A stretch of 64,000 nt of DNA from Terfezia claveryi (GCA_015179025.1 WHUX01000222.1:1-64000), one strand, 5' to 3'. Positions 22,046-33,947 are shown, numbered from the stretch's first letter. Numbers and translations are program-made. The notes: generated from the letters alone by a model not told the origin.

Positions 22046-22534
22046 TACCTTAGTGGCCTTAATGAATAGTTGAACTTGGTTTATGGCCTTGCTCTCCAAC
22101 AGCCCATAAATGTACGAGAGCTAGTATTGGACTGTAGGGAACTTGGCCGAGTCCCCTGATAGCTTAATCTATACTAACTTCTTCCATGCTCTCAGCCTGT
22201 CTTGATCCCTATTGAACTTGGAGGGAGCTAGTAAGTCCTATGTTTTAGGTGCTTTCTGGGAGTTTATAGTATCTAGAATATGAGTTAGCCTACAGATAGT
22301 GTTTTGGTCCTCTATTGCTTTCTCTTGGAGGAGGGTGATTATGTCTTCAGTGGACTTGAGTTATTGCTTGGCTTTTAGAAGCTTAGCACCTTATTGCTCA
22401 CCAATTATATAGGTAGCTGAGAATATTTCGATGATTATTCTGTAGTACTCTAGGAGCTGAGCTGAGTCAGAGGGAATCGCAGTCTCCTTCTAGACTTGAA
22501 ATCTAATGGCAGGTAGAAGGGATAACTCAGACAT
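22046..22534 (-). pseudogene. gag: Gypsy A gag, N-terminal part (broken)
   Basis: Starts MSELSLLPAIRFQV at 22534, equivalent to the starts of gag in B and C. Recognisable gag text includes SKFNRDQDRLRAWKKLV and YIYGLLESKAINQVQLF. Several TAG/TAA stops at Gln/Trp sites. Copia G interrupts it at AAATC. Confidence 0.8.
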
Positions 22535-22566
22535 TGTACTAGTTAGTCAAATTGGATCCAATATAG

Positions 22567-23762
22567 TATAATAAAGGCTACAAGAGATGAGGCAACCAAG
22601 AGGTACACCTGGTTAGTGGGCAAGGAGATCGTACATATAGGAACACAATGTATATGATAGGGGGAAGCTGGGACAGAGCAAGGGTAAAGGGTAAGAGGTA
22701 AGAGGCAGAAGGTAGGAGGTAGGAGGCAGGAAGCAGGAGGCAGGAGGTAGGAGGCAAGAGGCAGGATGTAATGGAGAACGTTTATTTTATTGCTTATATA
22801 ATTGATTATATACTTTTGTATTTCCTATATTACTACTATGTTATGTAACTAAGCCTCTCGGTTGAAGGACTAGTCTTCTACTACCTCCTACTGCTTTATA
22901 AGCGTCCATAGCACGCGGAATTTGCCATGGGAAGTTCCATAGTACTTGCCATATGAAGACACCCTCATTATGGCCGTGTGACCTCTGTTTAAGGTATGTG
23001 ACTCATTACTATAGCCACATGACCCCTTTTGTATAGCGCACTACCTTCTGGTGTACCACCCTTTATTGTATTTATTTCCTTAGTCATCAGATCTCAGAGG
23101 AGTATAAATAGGCCGCTGGATTCCCTCTGGAATCTACAGAAAGACAAGAAGCAACAAGCAAGCATACAGAGCAAGCAAGCCTATATTCCAATCGGATCAA
23201 GATCATATAGCTTAGATAGCACAAATTATATAAGATAGATTACACCAGTTAATTACTGTTCCCTCTGGAAACGTCCCACATAGTAATCTCCCTACCTTTC
23301 TGAGGTCTTACCTCAGCAGAACCGAAATACACAAACATCTGTGCCTACAGATATAGATTGTATAAACGGTACCGAATGAATACTGTCTAGTACCATTCAT
23401 TACATAGGAGACATGTAGAAGTGGATACCATATGTATTGGAGGGAGGTAGCTCTACTGCAGAGTTGTTCCGAGAGGTGAGATATAGAAAGGCAAGGCAAA
23501 ATAATAGCAAGGAGGTATACAAGGAGGGTATACCTTTATAGAGAGAAGTAAGGTCCTATATTAGATATATAAAATATTAGATAGGGATCCAATAACAGTA
23601 CAAGAGACAGGGACTATATATACATAATTCTAGGCAAGTGCAATAGAAGGAATAAGCTTCCTAAAATCCCTATCTTGGAAGCCAAGCAAGATAATAATAA
23701 CCTATCACCTACAATTGCAGGTGATGACAAAGACAAAGACAACTAAGTATATGATTGTGACA
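22567..23762 (-). repeat. 5' LTR of Gypsy A, interrupted by a solo F LTR
   Basis: Plus-strand ends TATAATAAAGG and GATTGTGACA. 553 bp after removing the solo LTR and one TSD copy. It carries the same purine minisatellite as the partner LTR, with a different copy number. Confidence 0.85.
22767..23404 (+). mobile_element. Solo LTR of the F Gypsy family
   Basis: 638 bp, TGTAATGGAG to CATTACA, flanked by CAGGA (22762-22766) and TAGGA (23405-23409), a TSD with one C-to-T change. It matches the F1 and F2 LTRs but is much less decayed and keeps CpG and GC-rich words such as GCACGCGG. It arose from LTR-LTR recombination of a full element. TATAAATA lies at 23103-23110. Confidence 0.9.
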
Positions 23763-24654
23763 GGAAGAAGTAACTAACAGGAGCCAAATAAAATTTAAGG
23801 TAAAATTAGAGCTTCATATAATTTAATAAAATAATAAAGACTAAAATATATAATATAGTAAATTATATTAAAAGGATTACTTTTTTTGAAGAGATATTCC
23901 TAAATATTGATTGTATAGAATATCTTTGGGCATAGGTATAGAAGAAAGCTAAAATCAAATATAGAGTAGAGAAAGAGTATATTAGTAATATTAATACATA
24001 TGTAAATAAAGTCTTAAAGTCTTTTATAAATAATACTGATAATAGTTATCTAGCTATAAAGTATCTAGTCTCAGATAAGGTCATATCTCTTTCATAAAGT
24101 AAAGTATTATATTTTAAAACTCTATAAATTTGACTAAAACTATATTCTAAAGTATATTTATAAGAAGGTTAGTTAGTTATTAGATAAAGATCATTTGATA
24201 TATTAATATAAGAAATATATAGTAAGTGAATTTATAGGGAATCTATAAGTTGAAAGATACTAAAAAACTAGAAACTAATTACAAGAATAATATTATAGGT
24301 TAAAAGCAATAGAAGGAGTATAGTTTATTTATATAAATATTTTTGATAAAGTAAAGAAACTTAGAAACTAAGATCTAATATTTATAAGCTAAATTAGTAG
24401 TGCATTTATCTACCTAATGTTTATAATACTATAACATACCTTTCTTACATATAAGAGTCAGATATTTTAAGATAAAAACTACTTCAACTATATAAATTTC
24501 TTTCATATATATAATAGTATAAATATTAAGGATCAAATACTAATGGTCTTACTACACTAGAATTTAATTAAATATTAAAGTAGTGAAAGAGTCTCCTAAC
24601 TATACTAGAGTAAATACTATTAAAAGTAATTTAGTTGGAGGTTTTTAGATATAG
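23763..24654 (+). other. AT-rich relic DNA, weak coding trace, unassigned
   Basis: The plus strand has a long stretch near 23880-24350 in which stops are again TAG/TAA at plausible Gln positions (for example IKYRVEKEYISNINTYVNK). It reads like decayed protein but matches no family I recognise. It continues, after removing F2, at 55435. Confidence 0.35.
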
Positions 24655-24847
24655 TATAATAGAGGATATTATTTTATTATTTATCTAATTACTTATATAC
24701 TTTTGTATTTTCTATATTACTACTATACTATATAATTAAGCTTCTTAGTTAAAGGACTAGCCTTCTACTATTTTCTACTACTTTATAAATATCTATAGTA
24801 TATGGGATTTACTATATGAAATTTCATAGAACTTGCTATACAAGTAC

Positions 24848-25390
24848 CTTTACAAGCCTACTAATGAGCAGCCACTGTCTAGTGTATATATCTACATAAC
24901 TCCTGTAATAGTGTCTCCAGCTATAACTCGTGAGATATTATGAGCATAGTGATTCTAACTAAATACATATCTATGAAAATAAGTATGCTCTACAATATGG
25001 TTACACTCACATCCTACCAAGACCAACTGAAGACCCAATATTCTCCTTTCTAATATGACCTTCCCGAAGACTTACAAACTACTTGTATAGGCTAGGAACC
25101 CAACGGGTGAGCCTATGATGACTAGAAGGCCATTTTCTGGTATCTATATTTATGTTATAATAGTCTCTAGAGTAGCAGCTACCAATATGACTAAAATTTA
25201 TATAATGTACAACAGTACTCCAAAATAAACTATTTTCAGAATTAACTAACTTACTTTATATATGCTAGTCTGAACTCTCTACCTTCCCCTTCTGCAACCT
25301 GCCCCTCTACAGTATTTTCAATTACTACGGAGAGCTTCCCAATCACTCTAAAAGCTCCAATAGCTCCAATACTGCCTCTCTTCAAGAACT
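24848..25390 (+). repeat. LIR2 left arm
   Basis: Pairs with 26110-26657, for example CAATAGTGTCTCCAGC with CAATAGTGTCTTCAGC in the inverted arm, and GACCCAATATTCTCC with GACCCAATATCTCCC. Confidence 0.8.
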
Positions 25391-26109
25391 ATCCTTTTAA
25401 TAGCTACTTCCTCTACCTATATACCAAATATTGCACAAATAGGCCTATAACAACTAGGAGACCTATGCTTAGCATCTACCTCCAGCACTGAAGGTGGAGC
25501 GTGCAAAATGGTAACAATAGAAGACCTCAATTCAGGTACTAATCTCCCAAATAAGCAATTCCAAGAGCATTTATCTAATTAACCAAATATACCTTATTTA
25601 TACCCTCCTAGATCTAGTCTCATTCCTAGATCTGCCTGATCCAAACTTTCCTCCAGAGCTTTAGCATCCTTATAGAAGTCTCTAATACTAGTAGCTCTAG
25701 AACTCCAATACCCTCCCCTTAATTCTAGGCTCCAATAGCTACTTTTATCATCTTTTTGAAGGTATTTTTGCAACCTACCCAAGCATTACCAATACTAATA
25801 CAGAACAGTTGGTAGAGTACTAAGCTAAATGCCCAGTTAAGTACTATATAGGTTGGCACTAGGCTGGACATTAGGTTGAATGCTAGATTGGGTACTACCT
25901 ATATAGTCTGGTTGAAACAAGAACACTATAGTAAATACTAGCTAGATAGTAAGTCAGACACACCAAACTAATATTAGACTAATACTTAATTAATCAGACT
26001 ATACTTGTCTACTGGCGAGTACTTAAATATTGGGAAATATCGATAATGGAGAACAAATGGTTGAAATGAGGGGGTTGCAATAACCTTAAAAACCCTATAA
26101 TTATAAGCA
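25391..26109. other. LIR2 central spacer
   Basis: About 700 bp of unique sequence. The longest open stretch is 62 codons on the minus strand (25594-25782), with no recognisable motif. A phrase pair near 25800-25900 (AGTACTAAGCTAAATGCCC, then GGTTGAATGCTAGATTGGG) looks like decayed short repeats. Nothing identified. Confidence 0.5.
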
Positions 26110-26657
26110 ATCTATAAAGGCTAAGGAGGGAGTATTGAAGCATTTAGAGCTATTGAAGGCCTTCCTATAGTAATTGAGAATACTGTGGAGTGGTAGTTAT
26201 AGAAGGGGGAAAGGCTAGAGTCTAGGATAGCATAGATAGAACAAATTTAGTAAATTCTTAAAATAGCTTATTTTAGGTTTTTTTTGATTATATACCATTC
26301 TATCATATTCAAGGCTGCTGCCCTAGAGGCTGTTTTAATATGAATATAGATACTAGGAAATGACCCTCTAGTTGTTATTAGCTCACCCACTAAGTGCCTG
26401 GCCTATATGGGTAGTTGAGAGAGTAGGAGTAGATCTTTGGGGAAGCCATATTGGAAGGGGGAGATATTGGGTCTTTACTTGATTGTAGTAGGATATAAGT
26501 ATAACCATATTATAGAGCGTACTCATTTCTATAGATATGCATTTAGCCAGAATCACTAGGCTCCTGATATATCATGAGTTATGGCTGAAGACACTATTGC
26601 AGGGGTTTTTGCAGGGGTATGCACTAGATGGTGGCTACTTACTAGTAGACTTGCAAG
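26110..26657 (-). repeat. LIR2 right arm
   Basis: Reverse complement of the left arm over about 540 bp. Confidence 0.8.
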
Positions 26658-27200
26658 AGTACATCCTCTTTATAGCTATATGACCTTTTTATATAGTACA
26701 CTACTATCTAGTATACCACCCTTTATAGTATTTATTTCTTTAGTCATTAGATCTCAAAGGTGTATAAATAGGCTGCTAGATTCCTTTTGGAATCTATATA
26801 GATCTAAGAAGTAGATAAGCATCTACAACAAGTCTATATACTAATTAGATTAATATTATATACCTTAGATAGTACAAATTTATATATGATAAATTATACC
26901 AGTTAATTACTATTCTCTAGTAGAATATTCTATATAGTAATCTCTCTACTTTTCTGAGATCTTACCTTAGCAGAATTTAAATATACAAATATCTATATCT
27001 ATAGATATAGATTATATAAATAGTACTAAATAAATACTATCTAGTACTATAAATTATATTTTTTTAAACTTATTTACATAATTTTTACTCTTAAATTTAA
27101 GGCTTAATTAACTTTAGAATACTTCTATTTATACTCATATAAGTGTATATAATTCAATATATGTACACATATAAAAATAATTTTGATATTTAACTAGCTA

Positions 27201-27309
27201 TATTAGAAAAGAATAGTTTGTCTTTCAGTACCTCTCAGGGTTTCGCAAAGAGTTCCAGAGGCTTCAAGAGACTTTAGAAAGTAAACTTTTAAACTATTTC
27301 TTCCTAATA
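27201..27309. mobile_element. MITE, CATCAG-end family, 109 bp
   Basis: Ends TATTAGAAAAGAATAGTTT and CTATTTCTTCCTAATA, flanked by TA (27199-27200, 27310-27311). It has the same interior type as the MITE at 7062 (CCTCTCAG and CCAGAGGC motifs), with TTTCGCAAAGAG in the loop. It lies just inside the F2 5' leader. Confidence 0.75.
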
Positions 27310-27311
27310 TA

Positions 27312-29890
27312 GGCAACAAATAATCCAACAATAAGATATTAGACTCTTAACTGCAGTATATCAAGAAAAGACTTTAAAGTAAGCTAAGTAGAGCTCCAAT
27401 AGGCTATAGTACCCTATATTAAATAATCTTACTCTTATTTATAACAATTTTCCTAATGAGATCAATAAATTATCTTATACTCCTAGTAACTATAATTATA
27501 TCTATACTTATAGTACTAGTATATTATAGAAAAATCAGCTCTTTAGGCCTTAGAAATAATTAGTCTAAACAACTAAATATTACTATCCTAAAAATTACTG
27601 TTACTATAGCTATTTCCTCAAAAAAAGAATTATCTCTATTAGAAGCGTTTTTAAGCTTAAATATCTCTACCAATACCTCTATATCCCTAATATCTACCTT
27701 AATATACTAATTAGGAAAAGTGATACTCTTGCTAGAAGAACTTGAACTAGATTCTTCCCTTGTAGTTAAAGTAAAACTAGGACTATAAGAAATATTAGGA
27801 TCTTGACATCCAATCTTACTAGTTGAGTAAGCTACTAAGCCAACTAAACTGTCAGTCAAATATAGATTAAAAGAATCATCTGCTACCATACTACTAGTAC
27901 AGTAAAGTATTAAGGAGGAAAAGCAACTTACTAATCATATTATATAACCAACTTTATTTGGTTGTAGATAAATTACAGAATTAGATATTAATAGTATCTA
28001 AATTTAGTAAGAAAACTAAAAGGTTAAGGTAGTTAACTATATTACCTAAAGATATTAAAAAATTAGTACAACAAACTCTCAGAAAAACTAGATTTATAGA
28101 TCCTAATATAGAAGAAAAATTAAATCTATTATTAGATATAGAAATAGGAAATCCAGGTAGAGAAGGAACCAAAGTATACTTTAGTATAGTATTATTCTTA
28201 TACTAAAGGATTTTTGGGAAAAACATCTCCTACTAGTAGAGGAAATTTTAAAATATACTTACTCAATAGAACATGCTCAATAGTATTATCTTGAAGATAC
28301 TTAACTTTTAATAGAAGCTATAGTAAAATACTATTTATAGCTAATACTATACCTATTCAAAGAAAAAGACTTAGAAATAAATACATTTTTATGTAAGAAA
28401 TTAAAAAAACCTATTATTCCACTATTAAGGAAACTAAATTAAATATTAAATAACTAGAAAGAAATTATAGTATTTATAATAAGTAGTGCTTATTTAAAAG
28501 AATTAGGATATACTATAGAGGATTTTTCCAATCTTAGTAATATACTTTCAGAAGTATTTTTAAGAATACTAAATGATTAATCAAAATGCAAAAGTTAAGT
28601 ACTTGAGATATAAGAAAGGAGGCCTAGGTCAGCTAAAAAACCAAATAATGAAGACTAACTACTAGAAGATATAGATCTATTTGAAAATAATAATGATCTA
28701 GATATAGAACTAGGCCAATCAAAACAGAAACTTCAAGGAGGAGGATGAGATCCCAATAATAGTAAAAATAATAGCTTAAACTTTTATAAAGCATTGTTAA
28801 TTGTAAGTCAATCTTTAGTAAGAAAACTTAAATAAGGAAAATTGGTTAAACACTAGCAATGGAAATCTACTACAGAAATAGTTATGAGAGGTAACTATAA
28901 AGTAATGAATACTTTAAAAGAAATAATAATTAATCTACTAGAAAAACTAAAAGAAGAAGACAAAAAGTAGTAAGACTCATAATATTTTGACTTTTAGGCT
29001 ATAGTAATATAATTTTAGTTAGTTATTAAAGGAATAGATTTGGAAGATACTTTAGCTTTAAAAATTGTTGGATTTAGAATAGAAGAAAGTATACTTACTA
29101 CTTATAATTAATTCTTAAGAGAGAGAAAAAAAGATGTAAAGTTCTTTAGCTTTATACTAGTACTAAAAGATTTTTTAATACTCTCTACTAGTAAGGACAT
29201 TTTATAGAAATAATAAAAGATAGCTACATTATATAAAGATAGATATTATATAAGAATTAAATAGTTTACTAATTAGCTTACTGAAATATAAATCAAATTA
29301 ATTAATAAGAATAGTAAACAATCAATATTACTAGAAATTAAAAGAAAAAAGTTTTTTAATCATCTATCACTATATATGTCAGCTATATTAATTTCTTTAA
29401 TTAAAGAAAAATAGTTATATGATTAGCTCATATATTAAATAGAGTCACATAAAGCTTTAAAGAAAAATATTGCCCTACTATTTATACTAAATATATCCTA
29501 ACAACAATACTCTTTAAATAAAAATTAGGGTCATAGTCTATATAGGAATTAAAATTCATAGTAAAAAACAAAATTTAATCCTAGTAGTAATTTTAGCACG
29601 AAATTTAATACAGAAAAATAAAAGAACCCAGATTAGGATACTATCATAAAAAAATTGTATTAGAAAATAAAGATGCAATTAATCAGAGATAAAATATATC
29701 TATAGTATTGAAATCCTAGACACTCCTATAAAGATTGTAGAAAGTGACAAAATAAGGTACTCATATATATAGCTATTCAAGATTTAGCTATATTAATAGC
29801 TACTAAGAATAAAAACAATAATGATAAAATTAAGAAATAACTCTTATCTATATAGATACTTAATTTTAGTAAAGTATTTATTAGAGCTAA
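27312..29890 (+). pseudogene. gag: F2 gag (broken)
   Basis: Degenerate plus-strand coding text with Gln/Trp-to-stop changes throughout. Near 29697-29738 the frame reads Y-L-stop-Y-stop-NPRHSYKDC, the decayed form of a CX2CX4HX4C nucleocapsid zinc knuckle (His and last Cys kept). Two minus-strand open stretches at 27707-27889 and 27981-28172 are shadows. The start cannot be fixed. Confidence 0.65.
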
Positions 29891-30250
29891 TAAATACCTT
29901 GCACTAGCTTTAATTGATTTCTAATTAAAGGGAGGAGACTTAATCAATTCTCAATTTATATACTTATACAAAATACCTACTAGAAGTATTAAGAAAAAAT
30001 TATTAAGTATAGTAATTAAAGGCTCAAATAAAATAATAGACAAAGCCTGTACTATTAAACTAGACTGAATAGGTTATGTAGAAGAATAAATATTTTATAT
30101 GGCTCATTTGACTAGATAGAATATAATACTAAGGAAACCCACTTTTAGCAAAGTGTAAGCTATAATTCCTACCTATTAGGAACCAGTTACTATCTAATAA
30201 GAAAGTTTTCCTCAATTCCAGCTAAGTATATAAAAGAGATCTAGGACTAT
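29890..30250 (+). pseudogene. pol: F2 aspartic protease (broken)
   Basis: Reads LALALIDF then KGGDLINSQFIYLYKIPT, the Gypsy retropepsin neighbourhood with the catalytic Asp kept but the following Ser/Thr-Gly-Ala lost. Downstream IDKACTIKLD and FYMAHLTRQNIIL fit the C-terminal half of the protease. It connects to RT at about 30420. Confidence 0.6.
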
Positions 30251-30708
30251 AGTAAATAGTATAAAATTAGTATATATACAAGTTAGCTATAAATCAGTTA
30301 TAGATTATAGTAAACTAAATAATAGGGAAAATATTAATGATGCAGAAGATACTGACTCAGAAAGAGAACTCATGATAGCTATTTCTATAGTATAGAAACA
30401 ATTTAACTCTGTAATAAAGTTTCTCTTATTATTTCTTAAGATAATTCTATAGGAATTACTACTATTAAGAAAGATTAATCATTCTATTAAATAAAAAGCT
30501 AGAGCTATTTAGCTACCAAAATAGCAACTATCAGAACATCAATTTAGACAATAAATCTATGATAAATTAGTCAAAAAAGAAGTATTAGGTTATATATATA
30601 GAGTAGAAAATAATATAAATACTATAGTTATATTCACTAGCTATTAAAAAGATAAATTAAAAGAAGCCAAATATTTCAATAACTATTAAGAATATACTTT
30701 AGCTATTA

Positions 30709-31426
30709 GTATCACTTATGGCGTAATGATCGTCAACCACGTGACGATTGACTCGGGCTCCCCAGTAACATTCCAATATCTCTATCAATAAATGCAATAT
30801 TGATGCAGTAAAACAAATAAATATAGGCTAAAAACACTCAAAAAACCCAAATTTTTCATCTCCAGCCCAATCCAAGCTACTGTGAACCCTCTATAGCACC
30901 TGAACTCTTAATACCCCGTACGACCACCCCTCTAGCATAACCACCCACCTTACCCTCCCCATGCCACCCACGACAACTACTACTAGCCGCCATAGGTTCC
31001 CCAGAGGTCCACTCTGTAAGCTTTATTACTATAGACTCAAGCTGCTCACTGTATATAGAACTACATATACTACAAACTGTATTGCTCGGTATAACTTTTG
31101 CAAGCTAGCCTCTTCGATATCAAATTTCAGGTATTTTAAGTGATTCAATCAAGCTATATTTGTGGTACTGCAATTTTAATATCTTAGAGTGTTCCTCTAT
31201 GCAGTTTTTTAAGCCCAGTATGTTCCGTAGCCCCTGCACCATGCAAATCTCTGACCAAGCTCTATATATCTCGATATGCAGCCTATTCGGGCTCAAGGTT
31301 TTAGCAATGATAATACTAAGCCTCTTGGATTCAATATAGGCTTAACCGAGGCCCTTGAAGGTCCTTGAGCTACTTCTATGACTAGGGCTTCACCTCTGTG
31401 CCTTTGTTAAGTATTTTGAGGGTTTG
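30709..31426 (+). repeat. LIR3 left arm
   Basis: Pairs with 31805-32530. Near the tip it has its own small hairpin, ATCGTCA (30729-30735) with TGACGAT (30742-30748). Confidence 0.85.
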
Positions 31427-31804
31427 GGTATATTTTTCTGCCTCCACCGGATATCTTGGTATTGTAGAGGAACTTATGATCTGTGTAGGATTGCTTGTAA
31501 CTAGGATGATACAGGAGTATTCACAATAACTTGAAGGAAGTTAAGAGGTCTTGACCAAGTTGGGAGGGGTGAGGGTAGCTGAGATGTGTTCGGTAGAGGG
31601 GGAGTCTGGGTACTACTATGGCAAGGGCACCAGTAGTACCACAGACTTGCACCAGCAACATAGAAGGGTTAGTATTAGAGCTAGCACTGAATACAGGTAT
31701 ATGGGGAAGGCGTCTACCTTGCGCTTGGGCAAATATGGCTCAATTAAAGCTCGTGAAATTGATGAACTTCAATTCTAGAGCTAGTATGATGTGCACAAAC
31801 TCCT
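31427..31804. other. LIR3 central spacer
   Basis: About 380 bp of unique sequence. Overlapping open stretches of 75 and 62 codons on the plus strand (31551-31778, 31618-31806) match nothing I recognise and are too short for a transposase. Confidence 0.5.
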
Positions 31805-32530
31805 AAACCCTCAAAATACTAAAAAATAGCACAGAGGTGAAGCCCCAGTCGTAGAAGTAGCTCAAGGACCTTCAAAGGCCTCAGCTAAGCCTGTATTGAA
31901 TACGAGAGGCTTAGTATTATCATTGCTAAAACCTTAAGCCCGAATAGGCTGCATATCGAGATATATGGAGCTTGGTCAGAGATTTGCATGGTGCAGAGGC
32001 TACGGAACATACTGGGCTTAAAAAACTGCATAGAGGAACACCCTAAGATATTAAGATTGCAGTACCACAAATATAGCTTGATTGAATCGCTTAAAATAGC
32101 TGAAATTCGATATTGAGGAGGCTAGCTTGCAAAAGTTATACTGAGCAATACAGTTTGTAGTACATGTAGTTCTATATACAGTGAGCAGCTTGAGTCTATA
32201 CTAATAAGGCTTACAGAGTGGACTTCTGAAGAACCTATAGTGGCTAGTAGTAGTTATCGTGGGCGGCTTGGGGAGGATAGGGTGGGAAGTTATGCTAGAG
32301 GGGTGGTCGTACAGGGTATTGAGGGTTCAGGTGCTATAGAGGGTTCACAGTAGCTTGGATTGGGCTGGAGATGAAAAATTTGGGTTTTTCGAGTGTTTTT
32401 AGCCTATATTCATTTTTCTTACTGCATCGATATTGCATTTATTGATGAAGATATTGGAATGTTATTGCATGTGGCAGGGGAGCCCGGTCAATCATCACGT
32501 AGTTGTCAATCGTTACGCCATAAGTGATAC
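31805..32530 (-). repeat. LIR3 right arm
   Basis: Reverse complement of the left arm. Its tip reads CGCCATAAGTGATAC. Confidence 0.85.
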
Positions 32531-33560
32531 TAAACCAGAATATACTTTATTGCTAGATATTAATAAAGCTATTAAACTAGTAGCAGAAAATCCCATTTGG
32601 ACTATGCTTAACTTAGCTAATAGATTTTTTAATATTAAAAATAATAAAAAATCATAGTAATACTCTACCTTTCTATACTATATAGAATATTTTAGAAGTA
32701 GAGTTATATAGTAAGGGGATAATAATGTACTAGCTACTATGGTTTATATTATGTATAAAATTTTTAAGGATATAATCTATAAAAATTTAATCATCTATAT
32801 TAATAATATTATTATTTTTTCCAAAACATATAAAGAATATATAGAATTTTTAAAGAATGTACTTTAATATCTATAGGATAAAAAATTCTATATCAAAGAA
32901 AGTAAATACTAGTTCTTTACTCTAAGATTAGAAATTTTAGAACATGTTTCAATATTAGCTAGATTATATGTAGATTCAAAGAAAAAAACTACTATATTAA
33001 TATTTCCAACTCCTATTCAAAAAAAGGATCTTAGAGGATTTTTCAGAATTATTAATTATCTTAGTAGATATATTCTTAACTTATCATTATATACAAGTAT
33101 CCTATTAAAACTGCAAGAAGAAACAAAAAATGAGGAATAAATAGATAGTTATAATATAGCATTTAAAAAACTTAAGAAACTCATAAATTCTCTATATATT
33201 TTAAAACTTTAGAATAATAAATCTATGGAACCCAAATATTTAGTCTATGATACTAGTGATATAGGACTAGGATTATAAATAGGTCAAGGACTATTGATGT
33301 ATATCAAACTATTATATTTCTACTCTAGAAAATTTAATCTAGAATAATTCAATTATTCTACCTTTTAAAAAGAATTATTTATAATTATTAACTTATTAAA
33401 ATATTTTGAAGCATAATTAAGAGGTTACAAGTTTACTATTCTTACTAACTATAAACCATTAGTAATCTTTCATACTCAAATGCCTACAAGCTAGAAATTT
33501 AGGTAATAGAAAGATTATTTAATAAAATTTGATATAGCTATATAACATATTATAGAAAAG

Positions 33561-33942
33561 GAAAATTTAATAGCATATACTTTATCAAGAAAGTATAAAT
33601 ACTTTGACAATTCTACTATTGAGAATAATCATATTTTCAATAATATTGATCATTCTAAGTATACCTACAACTATAATATCTCTACTAATACTATAAGAAC
33701 TTACTACTTACTAGAAACCTCTATTTAAAATTATATAGTTTTAAGTGAAGCTATCAATTTCAAATATTTTAACTGTGATTTCCACAAATGCTATAGAAGA
33801 GCCAAAAAACTTATATACTCTATCTTCTATCTATACTTCAAGTATATTCAAAATGAAGATAGTGAATATAATATGATTAAGAAAGAAGAGTTCTCAAATA
33901 ATAAGACTTTATTTACTATACTAGAAGAGGTTTTTAGTGAGC
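33561..33942 (+). pseudogene. pol: F2 pol linker, first part
   Basis: RNase H tail and linker equivalent to F1 2960-3360 (SRKYKYFDNSTIENNH, RTYYLLETS, HKCYRRAKKL). Copia E interrupts it at ATAAT, and the frame continues at 51998. Confidence 0.75.
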
Positions 33943-33947
33943 ATAAT

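Larger units (their letters stand above)
7364..23762 (-). mobile_element. Gypsy A: decayed Ty3/Gypsy chromovirus with three nested insertions
   Basis: Minus-strand Gypsy element of the same family as B and C, about 6.1 kb once inserts are removed. The 3' LTR is at 7364-11657 (split by LIR1), the 5' LTR at 22567-23762 (split by a solo LTR), and gag is split by Copia G. Flanking pentamers are GCAAG (7359-7363) and GGAAG (23763-23767), matching at 4 of 5. It is much more decayed than B and C, with dozens of TAG/TAA stops at Gln/Trp sites. Confidence 0.9.
24848..26657. mobile_element. LIR2: 1.8-kb palindromic element with 5-bp TSD
   Basis: Inverted arms at about 24848-25390 and 26110-26657 enclose about 700 bp. 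Tips are CTTTACAAGCCTACTA and (inverted) CTTGCAAGTCTACTA. Flanks are AGTAC on both sides (24843-24847, 26658-26662), and the rejoined F2 LTR has the right length, which supports the boundary. Arms are moderately diverged. No transposase is recognisable. The superfamily is not identified. Confidence 0.8.
24655..27058 (+). repeat. 5' LTR of F2, interrupted by LIR2
   Basis: Begins TATAATAGAG and ends AAATTATA. The two halves rejoin exactly to 589 bp when LIR2 and one AGTAC are removed. TATA box TATAAATA at 26763-26770. Confidence 0.85.
30709..32530. mobile_element. LIR3: 1.82-kb palindromic TA-flanked element
   Basis: Inverted arms of about 720 bp (30709-31426, 31805-32530) around 380 bp. Tips are GTATCACTTATGGCGTAA and its complement, flanked by TA (30707-30708, 32531-32532). 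F1 (near 255-270) has the uninterrupted sequence. Arms differ by roughly 5-8%, mostly transitions, plus a 10-bp indel near the tip. No transposase. It is GC-richer than its F2 host, so younger. TA targeting suggests Tc1/mariner-type mobilisation, with tips unrelated to LIR1. Confidence 0.9.
30420..33560 (+). pseudogene. pol: F2 reverse transcriptase and RNase H, split by LIR3
   Basis: Same text as F1 1-1280: RKINHSIK near 30465, then after LIR3 PEYTLLLDINKAIKLVAENP (32540-32600), IIYINNIIIFSKTYKEYI (32795-32850; the catalytic YIDD has become YINN), LEILEHVS, and RNase H FYSRKFNLEQFNYSTF near 33320 and TNYKPLVIFHTQMPTS near 33455. Comparison with F1 gives the LIR3 empty site. Non-functional. 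Confidence 0.85.
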
